Shown here in pieces: positions 52,681 to 61,177 of a stretch of 64,000 nucleotides of DNA; the stretch's first letter is position 1, and each line of letters opens with the position of its first letter. The position numbers were made by a program, and so were the translations under genes. The notes beneath the pieces are model-generated. The model was not told where the DNA came from. It searched no databases and saw nothing but the letters and a program-made list of their open reading frames with translations. The stretch covers positions 21,504 to 85,503 of the forward strand of contig NZ_JPRF03000034.1 of NCBI RefSeq assembly GCF_001188955.3. The letters are read 5' to 3'. This DNA is from Kitasatospora aureofaciens (lineage in GTDB: Bacteria; Actinomycetota; Actinomycetes; Streptomycetales; Streptomycetaceae).

Positions 52681-53624
52681 GTCCGCCGCCCCTCGCGTCC
52701 GGCCACCAGGGCGTCGACGGAGACCGTGAGCCGGGCCGGATCGGCCGGGGCGCGGTCCTCGACCCGCTCGCCCGCGCCCGGCCGCAGCCGGCTGGTCATC
52801 CAGGTGGCCAGGTGGCGGCGGCAGGCGCGCCGGTCGTCCGGGGAGAGCGGCGCCCGCCGGATCGCCGAGGCGAAGCCCCAGACGTACTCGGCGAGCAGGC
52901 GGGGCGTCGGGTGCAGCGGACCGGCCCGGCGCGGGTCCAGGTTGACGCACCGGGAGCGCTTGGAGGGGTTCGCCCGCTCGGCGCGGGTGGGGTGGTCGCG
53001 GCGGAAGTACAGCAGCTCCGGCACCTGGTGGAAGGGCCCGTGCAGGGTGATCTCTGCGACGAAGGTGCGGTCCGCGTGGTGGTAGCTGTCGTGCGGCTTC
53101 ACCCGGCGCAGCACGTCGGCCCGCATCACGCCGTAGAAGTCGTCTCCCCCGGGCTCGAACAGCAGGCTGCGGAAGCGCTCCGGCGCGTACGGCGAGTCGG
53201 TGGCGAGCCCGTACTCGTAGGGGACCTTGACCCGGCCGTTCTCGTCGATGACGGCCTGGCCGGAGTGGGCGAGGATGATCTCCGGGCGCTCGTCCAGCGC
53301 CTCCACGCAGCGCAGCAGCAGGTCGCGGGCGTAGAGGTCGTCGTGCGAGGCCCACTTGAACAGCTCGCCGCGGCACTGGGTGAAGACGTGGTTGTGGTTG
53401 GGCGCGGCGCCGATGTTCCGGGGCAGTCGGAGGTAGCGGATGCGCGAGTCCCGGGCGGCGTAGCGGCGGCAGATGTCCCGGGTCGAGTCGGTCGAGGCGT
53501 TGTCGGAGACGACCAGCTCGAAGTCCTCGTAGGTCTGGCCGAGCAGGGCCTCCAGCGACTCGGCGAGGTACTCCTCTCCGTTGTACACGGGCAGGCCGAT
53601 GCTCAGCCGGGGAACGGCGGTCAC
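52677..53624 (-). CDS. GT2-family glycosyltransferase
   Basis: 315 aa. GT-A fold of family 2: LSIGLPVYNGEEYLAESLEALL, VVSDNASTDSTRDIC and FKWASHDDLYARDLL with a DD pair as metal and nucleotide site. It transfers a sugar from a nucleotide donor onto the growing chain at the cytoplasmic face. No membrane span. GTG start overlapping the flippase stop (GTGA). Confidence 0.86.
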   Translation of the reverse strand: MTAVPRLSIGLPVYNGEEYLAESLEALLGQTYEDFELVVSDNASTDSTRDICRRYAARDSRIRYLRLPRNIGAAPNHNHVFTQCRGELFKWASHDDLYARDLLLRCVEALDERPEIILAHSGQAVIDENGRVKVPYEYGLATDSPYAPERFRSLLFEPGGDDFYGVMRADVLRRVKPHDSYHHADRTFVAEITLHGPFHQVPELLYFRRDHPTRAERANPSKRSRCVNLDPRRAGPLHPTPRLLAEYVWGFASAIRRAPLSPDDRRACRRHLATWMTSRLRPGAGERVEDRAPADPARLTVSVDALVAGREGRRT

Positions 53625-54937
53625 GGTGTCCTCACTTCGGGGATGGGTTCGTGGTGGCGTTCGCGCAGGGCGGTCCGCAGTTGCAGCCACCACAGGGCCG
53701 AGCCGCAGGCGGTCGCGGCGGCGACGCCCCAGGCGGAGCCGACGGTGCCGGCCGCGGCCGCCCCGCCGAGCCCGCCGCCGAGGTAGCAGGCGGAGGCGAA
53801 CAGTTGGCAGCGCAGGCTGCGCCGGGCCGCGGCGAGGGCGCGCAGCCCGGCCGCCGCGCCGCTGCCGAGGCCGGCGCCGGCCACGCCGAGGGTGGCCGGG
53901 ACGATGAGCTGGGAGGCGGAGTGCCAGACGTCGCCGAGGACGAGTTCGCCCGCCCGGTCCGGCATCAGCAGCAGCGCCGCGCCCCACAGCAGCGCGGCGG
54001 CGGCCTGTCCGCCGCCGAGCAGGAGGCAGAACCGGCCGAGCCGGTTCGGTGACCGCCGCAGTACCCGGGCCGCCTCGGCGACGGTGACCAGCGACAGTCC
54101 CATCAGCAGGGCGAGGAACGGGCCGAGCAGGAGCTCGGCGCCCCGGACCGCGCCCACCGCGCCGACCCCGGCGATCGCGCCGAGCCCGTACGCCCGCAGC
54201 TGGCCCGCGCCGCTGAGGCTGACGTTCTCGACCAGGTACCGGCTGCCGAGGTCGCGCTGCTCGCGCAGCCAGCCGCGGGCCCGGGCCACCCGGGGCCGCA
54301 GACCGGACTGGAGGCAGCCGTACCCGGCGGCGACCGCGGCGGAGGCGCCCCAGGCGAGCAGGAAGGCGGCCACGGTGCCCACCCGGGCCGCCAGCACCAT
54401 GGCGGGGACGAGAACGACGCCCTGCACCAGGTCGTTGCTGAAGGCCTTCTTCCCGCTTCCGGCGGCGAAGAACGCGAACCGCCAGGCGTCCTGGAGCAGC
54501 AGCGCGGGCAGCGCGACGCCCAGGCAGGCGAAAGCGGGCCCGACCCGGCCGCCGAGGCCGAGCCCGACCAGCAGGCACACCCCGCCCAGGGTGGCCCCGA
54601 CGGCGAGCGCGGCCCCGGTCGCCCGGGCCGCGGCCGCCCGCCAGGGCGCGTCCGGCACGCCGCTGAAGCGCACCACGAGCGGGTCGGTGGCCAGCCCTCG
54701 GGCGACGTTGAGCACCACGCCGTAGGTCAGCCAGGCCAGGCTGAACACGCCGAAGGCGCTCACTCCCAGCTCGCGGGCCACGTAGATGCCCACCGCGAAG
54801 TTGGTCATGCTGGAGGCCGCCTGGTCGGCCAGCCCCCAGGACAGCCGGCCGACGACGGCCCGCGCGGCGCTGCGCCGGGCCGGCGCCGGCGCGGGCCCGG
54901 CGGCCGGCGCCGGTGCCTCCACGCCCTCGGTGGTCAT
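53621..54937 (-). CDS. Wzx-type polysaccharide flippase
   Basis: 438 aa, 12 or more predicted membrane spans, MATE/Wzx-like. The opening SWGLADQAASSMTNFAVGIYVARELG is typical of this family. It would move the lipid-linked repeat unit to the outer face of the membrane. Short Ala/Pro-rich N-terminal tail. It starts 5 bp after the DUF4910 gene stop and overlaps the GT2 gene by 4 bp. Confidence 0.84.
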   Translation of the reverse strand: MTTEGVEAPAPAAGPAPAPARRSAARAVVGRLSWGLADQAASSMTNFAVGIYVARELGVSAFGVFSLAWLTYGVVLNVARGLATDPLVVRFSGVPDAPWRAAAARATGAALAVGATLGGVCLLVGLGLGGRVGPAFACLGVALPALLLQDAWRFAFFAAGSGKKAFSNDLVQGVVLVPAMVLAARVGTVAAFLLAWGASAAVAAGYGCLQSGLRPRVARARGWLREQRDLGSRYLVENVSLSGAGQLRAYGLGAIAGVGAVGAVRGAELLLGPFLALLMGLSLVTVAEAARVLRRSPNRLGRFCLLLGGGQAAAALLWGAALLLMPDRAGELVLGDVWHSASQLIVPATLGVAGAGLGSGAAAGLRALAAARRSLRCQLFASACYLGGGLGGAAAAGTVGSAWGVAAATACGSALWWLQLRTALRERHHEPIPEVRTP

Positions 54938-54942
54938 CGGCG

Positions 54943-56217
54943 TCAGGCCTTGATCAGCCCGGCGCCCCGGAGGGCGTCGGCCGCGACGGCGACGGTGTCG
55001 AAGGGCAGCCCGGAGCGCTCGGCGACGTCCAGCAGGCTGTGCCGGCCGTCGGAGAGGCTGAGCACCCACAGCATGGCCATCTGCGCCTCCTTGGCGTCGC
55101 TGCGCCCGCCGAGCGAGTCGTACAGCCCGCGCCGGCCCAACTGCGGTTCGCCGTACGGGCTGAGGTTGAGGTAGCTGCGGTTGCGGTCGAGCAGGGAGAA
55201 GGCCTCGCGGCAGACGGCGAGGGTGTCCGCCATCGCCTCCGGCCGCACGAAGTCCGGGTTGTCCGCCGAGGTGTGGTACTCGGGGTACCCGGCGTACGGG
55301 GTGCGGCTGAGCGAGCCGACGCCGAGGTCGAAGCCGGGCGAGCAGAACTGCCGCTCGTCGTAGCCGTACGGGGTGAACTCGGTGATGCGGTGGGGGCGTC
55401 CCGAGGCGGCCAGGACGTGCCGCAGCACCCGGTCGATCTCCGCGTCGCCGCGCCGGCTCTGCTTGTACGTCAGCTGCCCCCGGTCCCCGGCGCAGGCCAG
55501 CACCAGGCCGTGCTTGACCCGTTCCACCCGCTCGGCGTTGCGGGCCAGCCAGGTGATCGCCCCGATGGTGCCGGGGGCGAACAGGAAGCGGTAGGTGTGG
55601 TACGGCGTGCGCTGCGCCAACTCCCTTGCCAGGAAGGTCGCCACGGCGATGCCCGCCAGGTTGTCGTTGGCCAGCGACGGGTGGCAGACGTGGCAGGAGA
55701 CGATCACCTCGTCGGCGACCTGCCCGGGGACGACGTGCTCGGCGTAGGTGAGGTGGCCGTCCGCGAGCGTGGAGTCGATGCGCACCTCGTAGTCGCCGTC
55801 CGGCAGCGCGTCCAGGGTGTCCTGGGCCAGGCAGAACCCCCAGTCGGCCGTGTAGTAGCTGGTCCGGTACGGCACCCAGCTCGGGTGGTCCGGCAGGGTG
55901 TGGAGGTGCCGGCGCAGTTCGGCCAGCGGCACGGTGGCCGCCACCGGCACGCTGTAGCCGACCACGTGCAGGCTGGACGCGGCGAAGTCGACGACCCGGC
56001 GGCCGGTGGCGTCGGCGATGTACGCATCCCGGATGTTCCACTCCTGCGGCACCGTCCAGTCGAGCACCTGCGTCCCGGTCGGCACCTCGTGCACCCGCAA
56101 CGGAAGGTACTCGCCGACGATCTCCAGGGTGGCGCGCACGCCGTCGCCGGTGATGCTCCGGCAGAGCGGGTAGAGCCGCTCCACCAGCGCGTGCATCTCC
56201 TCGCCGACGGTGGTCAC
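54943..56217 (-). CDS. DUF4910 protein with M28-type aminopeptidase-like fold
   Basis: 424 aa. N-terminal DUF4910/winged part (LYPLCRSITGDGVRATLEI) with an M28-like core: VSCHVCHPSLANDNLAGIAVATFL (His and Asp metal ligands), FLFAPGTIGAITWLARN and EYHTSADNPDF. The C-terminus (SLSDGRHSLLDVAERSGLP) looks like a winged helix. These proteins recur in bacterial surface-sugar clusters; their reaction is not established to my knowledge. GTG start overlapping the SDR stop. Confidence 0.82.
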   Translation of the reverse strand: MTTVGEEMHALVERLYPLCRSITGDGVRATLEIVGEYLPLRVHEVPTGTQVLDWTVPQEWNIRDAYIADATGRRVVDFAASSLHVVGYSVPVAATVPLAELRRHLHTLPDHPSWVPYRTSYYTADWGFCLAQDTLDALPDGDYEVRIDSTLADGHLTYAEHVVPGQVADEVIVSCHVCHPSLANDNLAGIAVATFLARELAQRTPYHTYRFLFAPGTIGAITWLARNAERVERVKHGLVLACAGDRGQLTYKQSRRGDAEIDRVLRHVLAASGRPHRITEFTPYGYDERQFCSPGFDLGVGSLSRTPYAGYPEYHTSADNPDFVRPEAMADTLAVCREAFSLLDRNRSYLNLSPYGEPQLGRRGLYDSLGGRSDAKEAQMAMLWVLSLSDGRHSLLDVAERSGLPFDTVAVAADALRGAGLIKA

Positions 56218-57239
56218 CGGCGCCACCGCAGGGTGCCGTCGACGGTGCCTGCCTCGGCGGCCCGGCGCAGCACGGCCAGCCGGGTGTAGCGGCCTTCGAA
56301 GTCCTCCTTGGTCAGGGCGAACTTCCGGTAGGCGTCGGCGAGTTCGAGGGCTCCCCGCTTGACCGTCCACTCGCAGTCGAAGCCGGGGACGGCGGCCCGG
56401 AAGCGGGAGAAGTCCACCCGGTACGAGCGGGGGTCGGCGCCGGACTCCCCGGTGATCCGCACCTTCGAGCCCTCCACCGCCTCGGCGACCTGCTCGGCGA
56501 TCTCGGCCACCGTGACGTTGTTCGTCTCGCTGCCGATGTTGAACGCCCGGTCGTGCACCGCCTCGCGGGGCGCGACCAGCGCCGCCGCGAAGGCCCGGGC
56601 GATGTCGGCGGCGTGCACCAGCGGTCGCCAGGGGGTGCCGTCGGAGAGCACCAGCACCTCGCCGGAGAGCAGGGCGTGGCCCACCAGGTTGTTCAGCACG
56701 ATGTCGGCGCGCAACCGGGGTGAGTAGCCGAAGGCGGTGGCGTTGCGCATGTACACGGGGGTGAAGTCGCCGTCGGCCAGGTCGTGCAGGTCGTCCTCGA
56801 CGCGCACCTTGGACTCCGCGTACGGCGTCACCGGGCGCAACGGCGCGTCCTCGCCGACCAGTTCGTCGCCGCCGGCGGCGCCGTACACCGAGCAGGTGGA
56901 GGCGTACAGGAAGCGCTTCACCCCGGCCTCGCGGGCCAGTTCGGCGAGCTTCACCGAGGCGTGGTGGTTGATGTCGTAGGTGAGGTCCGGGGCCAGCGAG
57001 CCCAGCGGGTCGTTGGAGAGCGCGGCCAGGTGGATCACGGCGTCGACCCCGGCCACGTCCTCGGCGGTGACGTCGCGCAGGTCCACCCGGCGCCCGGGCG
57101 GGTCGGCGGGGGTGGGGCCGAGGACGCAGTCCGCGAACAGGCCGGAGTCCAGTCCGACGACCTCGTGCCCGGCCCCGGCGAGGACGGGGGCCATCACGGT
57201 GCCCAGGTAGCCCTGGTGTCCGGTCAGCAGTACGCGCAA
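56214..57239 (-). CDS. SDR-family NAD-dependent nucleotide-sugar epimerase/dehydratase
   Basis: 341 aa extended SDR: GHQGYLGTVMAPVLAGAG as the nucleotide-binding turn, HLAALSNDPLGSL, the catalytic YAESK (Tyr-x-x-x-Lys) and PWRPLVHAADIARAF. It starts at TTG with a strong GGAGGT 7 nt upstream. It could be the 4,6-dehydratase or 4-epimerase/reductase acting on the CDP-sugar; the sequence does not settle which. No separate CDP-glucose 4,6-dehydratase gene is visible in the window. Confidence 0.85.
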   Translation of the reverse strand: MRVLLTGHQGYLGTVMAPVLAGAGHEVVGLDSGLFADCVLGPTPADPPGRRVDLRDVTAEDVAGVDAVIHLAALSNDPLGSLAPDLTYDINHHASVKLAELAREAGVKRFLYASTCSVYGAAGGDELVGEDAPLRPVTPYAESKVRVEDDLHDLADGDFTPVYMRNATAFGYSPRLRADIVLNNLVGHALLSGEVLVLSDGTPWRPLVHAADIARAFAAALVAPREAVHDRAFNIGSETNNVTVAEIAEQVAEAVEGSKVRITGESGADPRSYRVDFSRFRAAVPGFDCEWTVKRGALELADAYRKFALTKEDFEGRYTRLAVLRRAAEAGTVDGTLRWRR

Positions 57240-57242
57240 GGG

Positions 57243-57890
57243 TCAGACCTCCAGGTCGAGTGTCAGTTTGGTGGCGGCGAACGCCTCGGCGTAGCGCGCG
57301 TGGCATTCGATGCCGCGGATCCGCGCCAGTCCGAGGAAGGCCTCCCGGTCGTACCAGGGGCGGTGGCGCTGCGAGGCGTAGTGCTCCTGCAGCAGCCGCG
57401 CCTTCCGTTCGGCGGTCTCGGTGGACAGCGGCTGGTAGGCCGTGGGACGGCCGAGGTCGGCGTCCCACTTGACGATCTCGTAGCCGAGCACCAGGTGGTC
57501 GCGGAAGGCGGTGGGCATCAGCTCGGCCAGTCCGCGGTGGTCCTGGTGCGCGTCGTCGGTGCGCGGGGCGAGCACTACGTCCGGCTCGCACCGCGCCCGC
57601 AGCTCCTCCACCGCGGCCTTGGCCTCGTCCCAGTGGGCGGGCAGCCGGCCGTCGGGCAGCTTGAGCACGGTCAGGCGCAGGTCGGCGCCCGGGCAGAAGG
57701 CGGCGAGCGCGGCCCGCTCCTCCTGCTCCCGCTCGCTGCCGCCGCCGGAGAGCACCAGGGCGTCGACCCGCAGGCCCGGGTTCGCGTGGCACACCGTCAA
57801 CAGGGTGCCGCCGGCGCCGATGGCGATGTCGTCGCAGTGCGCCCCGACCGCGGCGATGCCGTTCAGGGGCCCGGCCCCGAGGCGGATCAC
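57243..57890 (-). CDS. PIG-L family deacetylase
   Basis: 215 aa with the zinc-site GAHCDDIAIGAGGTL at the N-terminus (PIG-L AHxDD) and the later His motif HQDHRGLAELM. PIG-L enzymes remove acetyl groups from N-acetyl-hexosamines or modified sugars. Here it may unmask an amine on the cluster sugar. Overlaps the cytidylyltransferase stop (GTGA) and ends 3 bp before the SDR start. Confidence 0.86.
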   Translation of the reverse strand: MIRLGAGPLNGIAAVGAHCDDIAIGAGGTLLTVCHANPGLRVDALVLSGGGSEREQEERAALAAFCPGADLRLTVLKLPDGRLPAHWDEAKAAVEELRARCEPDVVLAPRTDDAHQDHRGLAELMPTAFRDHLVLGYEIVKWDADLGRPTAYQPLSTETAERKARLLQEHYASQRHRPWYDREAFLGLARIRGIECHARYAEAFAATKLTLDLEV

Positions 57891-58672
57891 GCCGCGCCCT
57901 CCCGCTCCCAGACCGCCCACGGGCGGTCGCCGTGCGCGTAGGCGGCGTCCAGGGCGGCCCGCTCCTTCACGGTGTCGGTCGGCTTCCAGAAGCCGCGGTG
58001 CCGGTGCGCCACCAGCCTTCCGCGTTTGGCGAGTTGGGTGCAGCCGTCGGCGACCAGGTCGCCGTTCTCCGGAATGTGGTCGAAGACCTCCTGGCGGAGC
58101 ACGAAGTACCCGCCGTTCTCCCACAGCGGCATGTCGCTGACCGCGGTGATGCCCCCGACCAGGCCGTCCTCGCCGAGGTCCACGCAGTGGAAGGAGGACT
58201 GCGGCGGCACCACCATCATCGAGGCGCCGGCGTCCCGCTCGGCGAAGCGGTCGATCATCTCCGGCAGCGGGGCGTCGGTGAGCACGTCGGCGTAGTTGGC
58301 GAGGAACATCTCGTCGCCGTCCAGGTGGTGGCGCACCCGGCGCAGCCGCTCGCCGATCGGCGACTCGATGCCGGTCTGGGCGAAGGTGATGGTCCAGGAG
58401 GCGATGTCGGTGGACAGCAGCTCGGTCCTGCCGCCCCGCAGCACGAAGTCGTTGGAGGTCGTCTCCTCGTAGTTGAGGAAGAAGTCCTTGATGTGGTGGG
58501 CCCCGTAGCCGAGGCAGAGGATGAACTCGGTGTGCCCGTAGTACGCGTAGTAGCGCATCACGTGCCAGATCAGCGGCCGCGGGCCGACCATCGCCATCGG
58601 CTTGGGCACGTCGTCGGAGGTTCCGCTGCGCATGCGCAGCCCGTAACCGCCGCAGAACAGGACGACCTTCAC
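57887..58672 (-). CDS. Glucose-1-phosphate cytidylyltransferase (RfbF type)
   Basis: 261 aa. It makes CDP-glucose from CTP and glucose-1-phosphate. Motifs: the N-terminal GGYGLRMRSGTSDDVPKPM (nucleotide-binding, pyrophosphorylase signature), FANYADVLTD-like FLANYADVLTDAPL (metal Asp), and GFWKPTDTVKERAALD at the C-terminus. It provides the activated sugar for this cluster. GTG start overlapping the methyltransferase stop. Confidence 0.9.
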   Translation of the reverse strand: MKVVLFCGGYGLRMRSGTSDDVPKPMAMVGPRPLIWHVMRYYAYYGHTEFILCLGYGAHHIKDFFLNYEETTSNDFVLRGGRTELLSTDIASWTITFAQTGIESPIGERLRRVRHHLDGDEMFLANYADVLTDAPLPEMIDRFAERDAGASMMVVPPQSSFHCVDLGEDGLVGGITAVSDMPLWENGGYFVLRQEVFDHIPENGDLVADGCTQLAKRGRLVAHRHRGFWKPTDTVKERAALDAAYAHGDRPWAVWEREGAA

Positions 58673-59904
58673 CGCTTGGCCTCCACGATGCTCAGTTCCG
58701 GGACGGGGAAGACCAGTCGGCCGCCCCACTCGTGGACGAAGGACAACTGCTCGACCAGCTCGGCCCGCAGGTTCCAGGGGAGGACCAGGACGTAGTCCGG
58801 CCGGTCGACGGCGATCTGCTCGGGTGCCAGGACCGGGATGCGGGTGCCGGGGGTGAACCGGCCGTGCTTGTAGGGGTTGCGGTCGACGGTGTACGGGAGC
58901 AGGTCGGGCCGGATGCCGCAGTGGTTGAGCAGGGTGTTGCCCTTGCCCGGGGCGCCGTAGCCGACGACCGTCTCGCCGCGCTCGGCCGCGTCGATGAGGA
59001 ACCGCAGGAGGTCCCGGCGCACCTTGGCCACCCGGGCGGAGAACTCGGTGTACCCGGACAGCTCCTGGAGTCCGGCGGCCTTCTCCCGGTCCAGCACCTC
59101 GGCCACCCGCCGGCCCGGCTCGCCGGCCGCCTCGGCCGGGCGGGCCCACAGCCGGACGGAGCCGCCGTGGGTGGGCAGCAACTCGACGTCCACCAGGGTG
59201 AGTCCGCCGCTCGCCAGCGCCCGGGCCGCGGAGGCGACCGTGTAGTACTGGAAGTGCTCGTGGTAGATGGTGTCGTACTGGTTCTCCTCGATCAGGGTCA
59301 GCAGGTGCTGCACCTCGATCGAGACCCAGCCGTCGTCGGCCACCAGGGCGCGCAGCCCGCGGGTGAACCCGACCACGTCGGGGATGTGGGCGTACACGTT
59401 GTTGGCCACGACCAGGTCCGCCGGGCCGTGCTCGGCGCGGACGGCCGCGCCGGTGTCCGGGGAGAGGAACTCGGTGAGCGTGGGCACGCCCGCCTCCCGC
59501 GCCGCGGCGCCGACGTTCACCGACGGCTCGATGCCCAGGCAGCGGATGCCCCGGTCCACCACGTGCCGGAGCAGGTAGCCGTCGTTGCTGGCGACCTCGA
59601 CCACGAAGGCGTCGGGGCCCAGGCCGAGGCGCCGGACGGCGCCGTCGACGAAGCTGCGGGCGTGCTCCACCCAGGAGGTCGAGTAGGAGGAGAAGTACGC
59701 GTACTGGGTGAAGGTCTCCTCCGGCGTGATCAGCGGGGGGAGCTGCGCGAGCCAGCAGTCGGTGCAGACCCGCAGGTGCAGCGGGTACGCCGGTTCCGGC
59801 CGGTCGAGTTCGTCGGCGGCGAGGAAGCTCTCGCACGGCGGGGTCGCCCCCAGGTCGACGACGCTGGCCAGCGCCGCCGAACCGCAGAGTCGGCATCGTG
59901 TCAT
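58669..59904 (-). CDS. SAM-dependent NDP-hexose C-methyltransferase
   Basis: 411 aa, the TylC3-type C-methyltransferase layout: N-terminal zinc-binding Cys motif (CRLCGSAALASVV, CTDCWLAQL), a SAM-binding domain (VVEVASNDGYLLRHVV, NNVYAHIPDV) and the C-terminal C-methyltransferase domain (VVGYGAPGKGNTLLN). It would methylate a 4-keto sugar at C3, producing a branched deoxysugar. ATG start with GGGGG upstream; it overlaps the glycosyltransferase stop (ATGA). Confidence 0.88.
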   Translation of the reverse strand: MTRCRLCGSAALASVVDLGATPPCESFLAADELDRPEPAYPLHLRVCTDCWLAQLPPLITPEETFTQYAYFSSYSTSWVEHARSFVDGAVRRLGLGPDAFVVEVASNDGYLLRHVVDRGIRCLGIEPSVNVGAAAREAGVPTLTEFLSPDTGAAVRAEHGPADLVVANNVYAHIPDVVGFTRGLRALVADDGWVSIEVQHLLTLIEENQYDTIYHEHFQYYTVASAARALASGGLTLVDVELLPTHGGSVRLWARPAEAAGEPGRRVAEVLDREKAAGLQELSGYTEFSARVAKVRRDLLRFLIDAAERGETVVGYGAPGKGNTLLNHCGIRPDLLPYTVDRNPYKHGRFTPGTRIPVLAPEQIAVDRPDYVLVLPWNLRAELVEQLSFVHEWGGRLVFPVPELSIVEAKR

Positions 59905-61175
59905 GTAGTGCCCCCATTCCCGCCCGCGCGGGTTCCCCGCGGCGGGCCAGCGTTCGTGTTCCCTACCGGCGGCGCGCCGTCCGCGCCGCCGGACCGACCC
60001 GCGATCGCGGTGCGGTACCCCTCCAGCAGGCGCTCCAGCCCGACGGCCGGACCGAACCCCTGCTCGTAACGGCGCCGGGCGGCCCGGCCCATCTCCCGGT
60101 TGCGGTCCGGCTCGGCCGCGATCCGGCGGATGCCGGAGGCCAGCGAGGCCGCCTCGCCCGGCCGGTGCAGCAGCCCGGTCACCCCGTCCTCGACCAGTTC
60201 GACGAAGGCGCCGTGACCGGCGGCGACGACCGGCACCCCGGCCGCCATCGCCTCCACGACCACCAGGCCGAACGCCTCCAGCCAGGTCGAGGGCGCCAGT
60301 ACGGCGACCGACCGCGCGACGGCCTCCCGGCACCGGGCCTGGTCGTACAGCCCCGCGTACCGGACGTCGTCCCGGCCCGCCGCCCAGGCGGCCACCTCCC
60401 GCTCCAGCGGCCCCGCGCCGGCGACCACCAGCGGCACGCCCACCCCGCCGTCCGCGGCGAGCCGGTCCCAGGCGGCCATCAGCAGCCGCACGCCCTTGGC
60501 CTCCGCGAGCCGGCCGAGGTAGAGCAGGTGCTCTCCGGCACCGGTGCGGCCGACGCCCGGCTCCGGCACGAAGTTGTGCTTGACCGCCAGCCGTTCGGGC
60601 GGCAGGCCGGCCCGCACGAGGACGTCGCGCTGCGCCGCGGAGATGCAGAAGAACCGCTCCACCCCGGACCACCAACGCCGCCGGTTGACCGCGAGGCTGA
60701 CCGCGAGCGGCACCGTCGCCAGCCGGGAGTCGCGGTAGCAGCCGTGCCGGACGGCGGGCAGCGGCGAGCCCCCGACGCATTCGGTGCACGGCCGGCCGTC
60801 CCGCTGGAGCGTGCCCGGCGGGCAGATCTGGGTGTAGTTGTGCAGGGTGGCGACGGCGGGCACCCCGGCGTCGGCGCAGGCGGCCAGCACCGCGGGCGAC
60901 AGCAGCGGGAAGACGTTGTGGACGTGCACCACGTCCGGCCGCCCGGCCCGCAGCCGGCCGGCGAGTTCGGCGCGCACCGCCGGGTTCCACGGCACCAGCA
61001 GCGGCACCGCGGCCCTGCCCGGCAGGGAGCGGGCGGCGATGTCGTCGCTGCGCCGCTCGAACACCTCGACCCGGTGGCCGGCCCCGCGCAGCAGCGCCAC
61101 CTCCTGGTCGACGACCTTGTTCTCCCCGCTCGGCTGCGCCGAGCCGTAGCGGTTGTGCACCACGAGGACGTGCAT
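59901..61175 (-). CDS. GT4-family glycosyltransferase
   Basis: 424 aa GT-B fold: VVHNRYGSAQPSGENKVVD, VVHVHNVFPLLSP, LYLGRLAEAKGVRLLM and the donor-site motif APSTWLEAFGLVVVEAMAAGVPVV. It has conserved Cys residues in the acceptor domain (ICPPGTLQRDGRPCTECVGG). It likely adds a sugar to the repeat unit. ATG with AGAGG upstream, 2 bp after the polymerase stop. Confidence 0.87.
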   Translation of the reverse strand: MHVLVVHNRYGSAQPSGENKVVDQEVALLRGAGHRVEVFERRSDDIAARSLPGRAAVPLLVPWNPAVRAELAGRLRAGRPDVVHVHNVFPLLSPAVLAACADAGVPAVATLHNYTQICPPGTLQRDGRPCTECVGGSPLPAVRHGCYRDSRLATVPLAVSLAVNRRRWWSGVERFFCISAAQRDVLVRAGLPPERLAVKHNFVPEPGVGRTGAGEHLLYLGRLAEAKGVRLLMAAWDRLAADGGVGVPLVVAGAGPLEREVAAWAAGRDDVRYAGLYDQARCREAVARSVAVLAPSTWLEAFGLVVVEAMAAGVPVVAAGHGAFVELVEDGVTGLLHRPGEAASLASGIRRIAAEPDRNREMGRAARRRYEQGFGPAVGLERLLEGYRTAIAGRSGGADGAPPVGNTNAGPPRGTRAGGNGGTT

Positions 61176-61177
61176 GG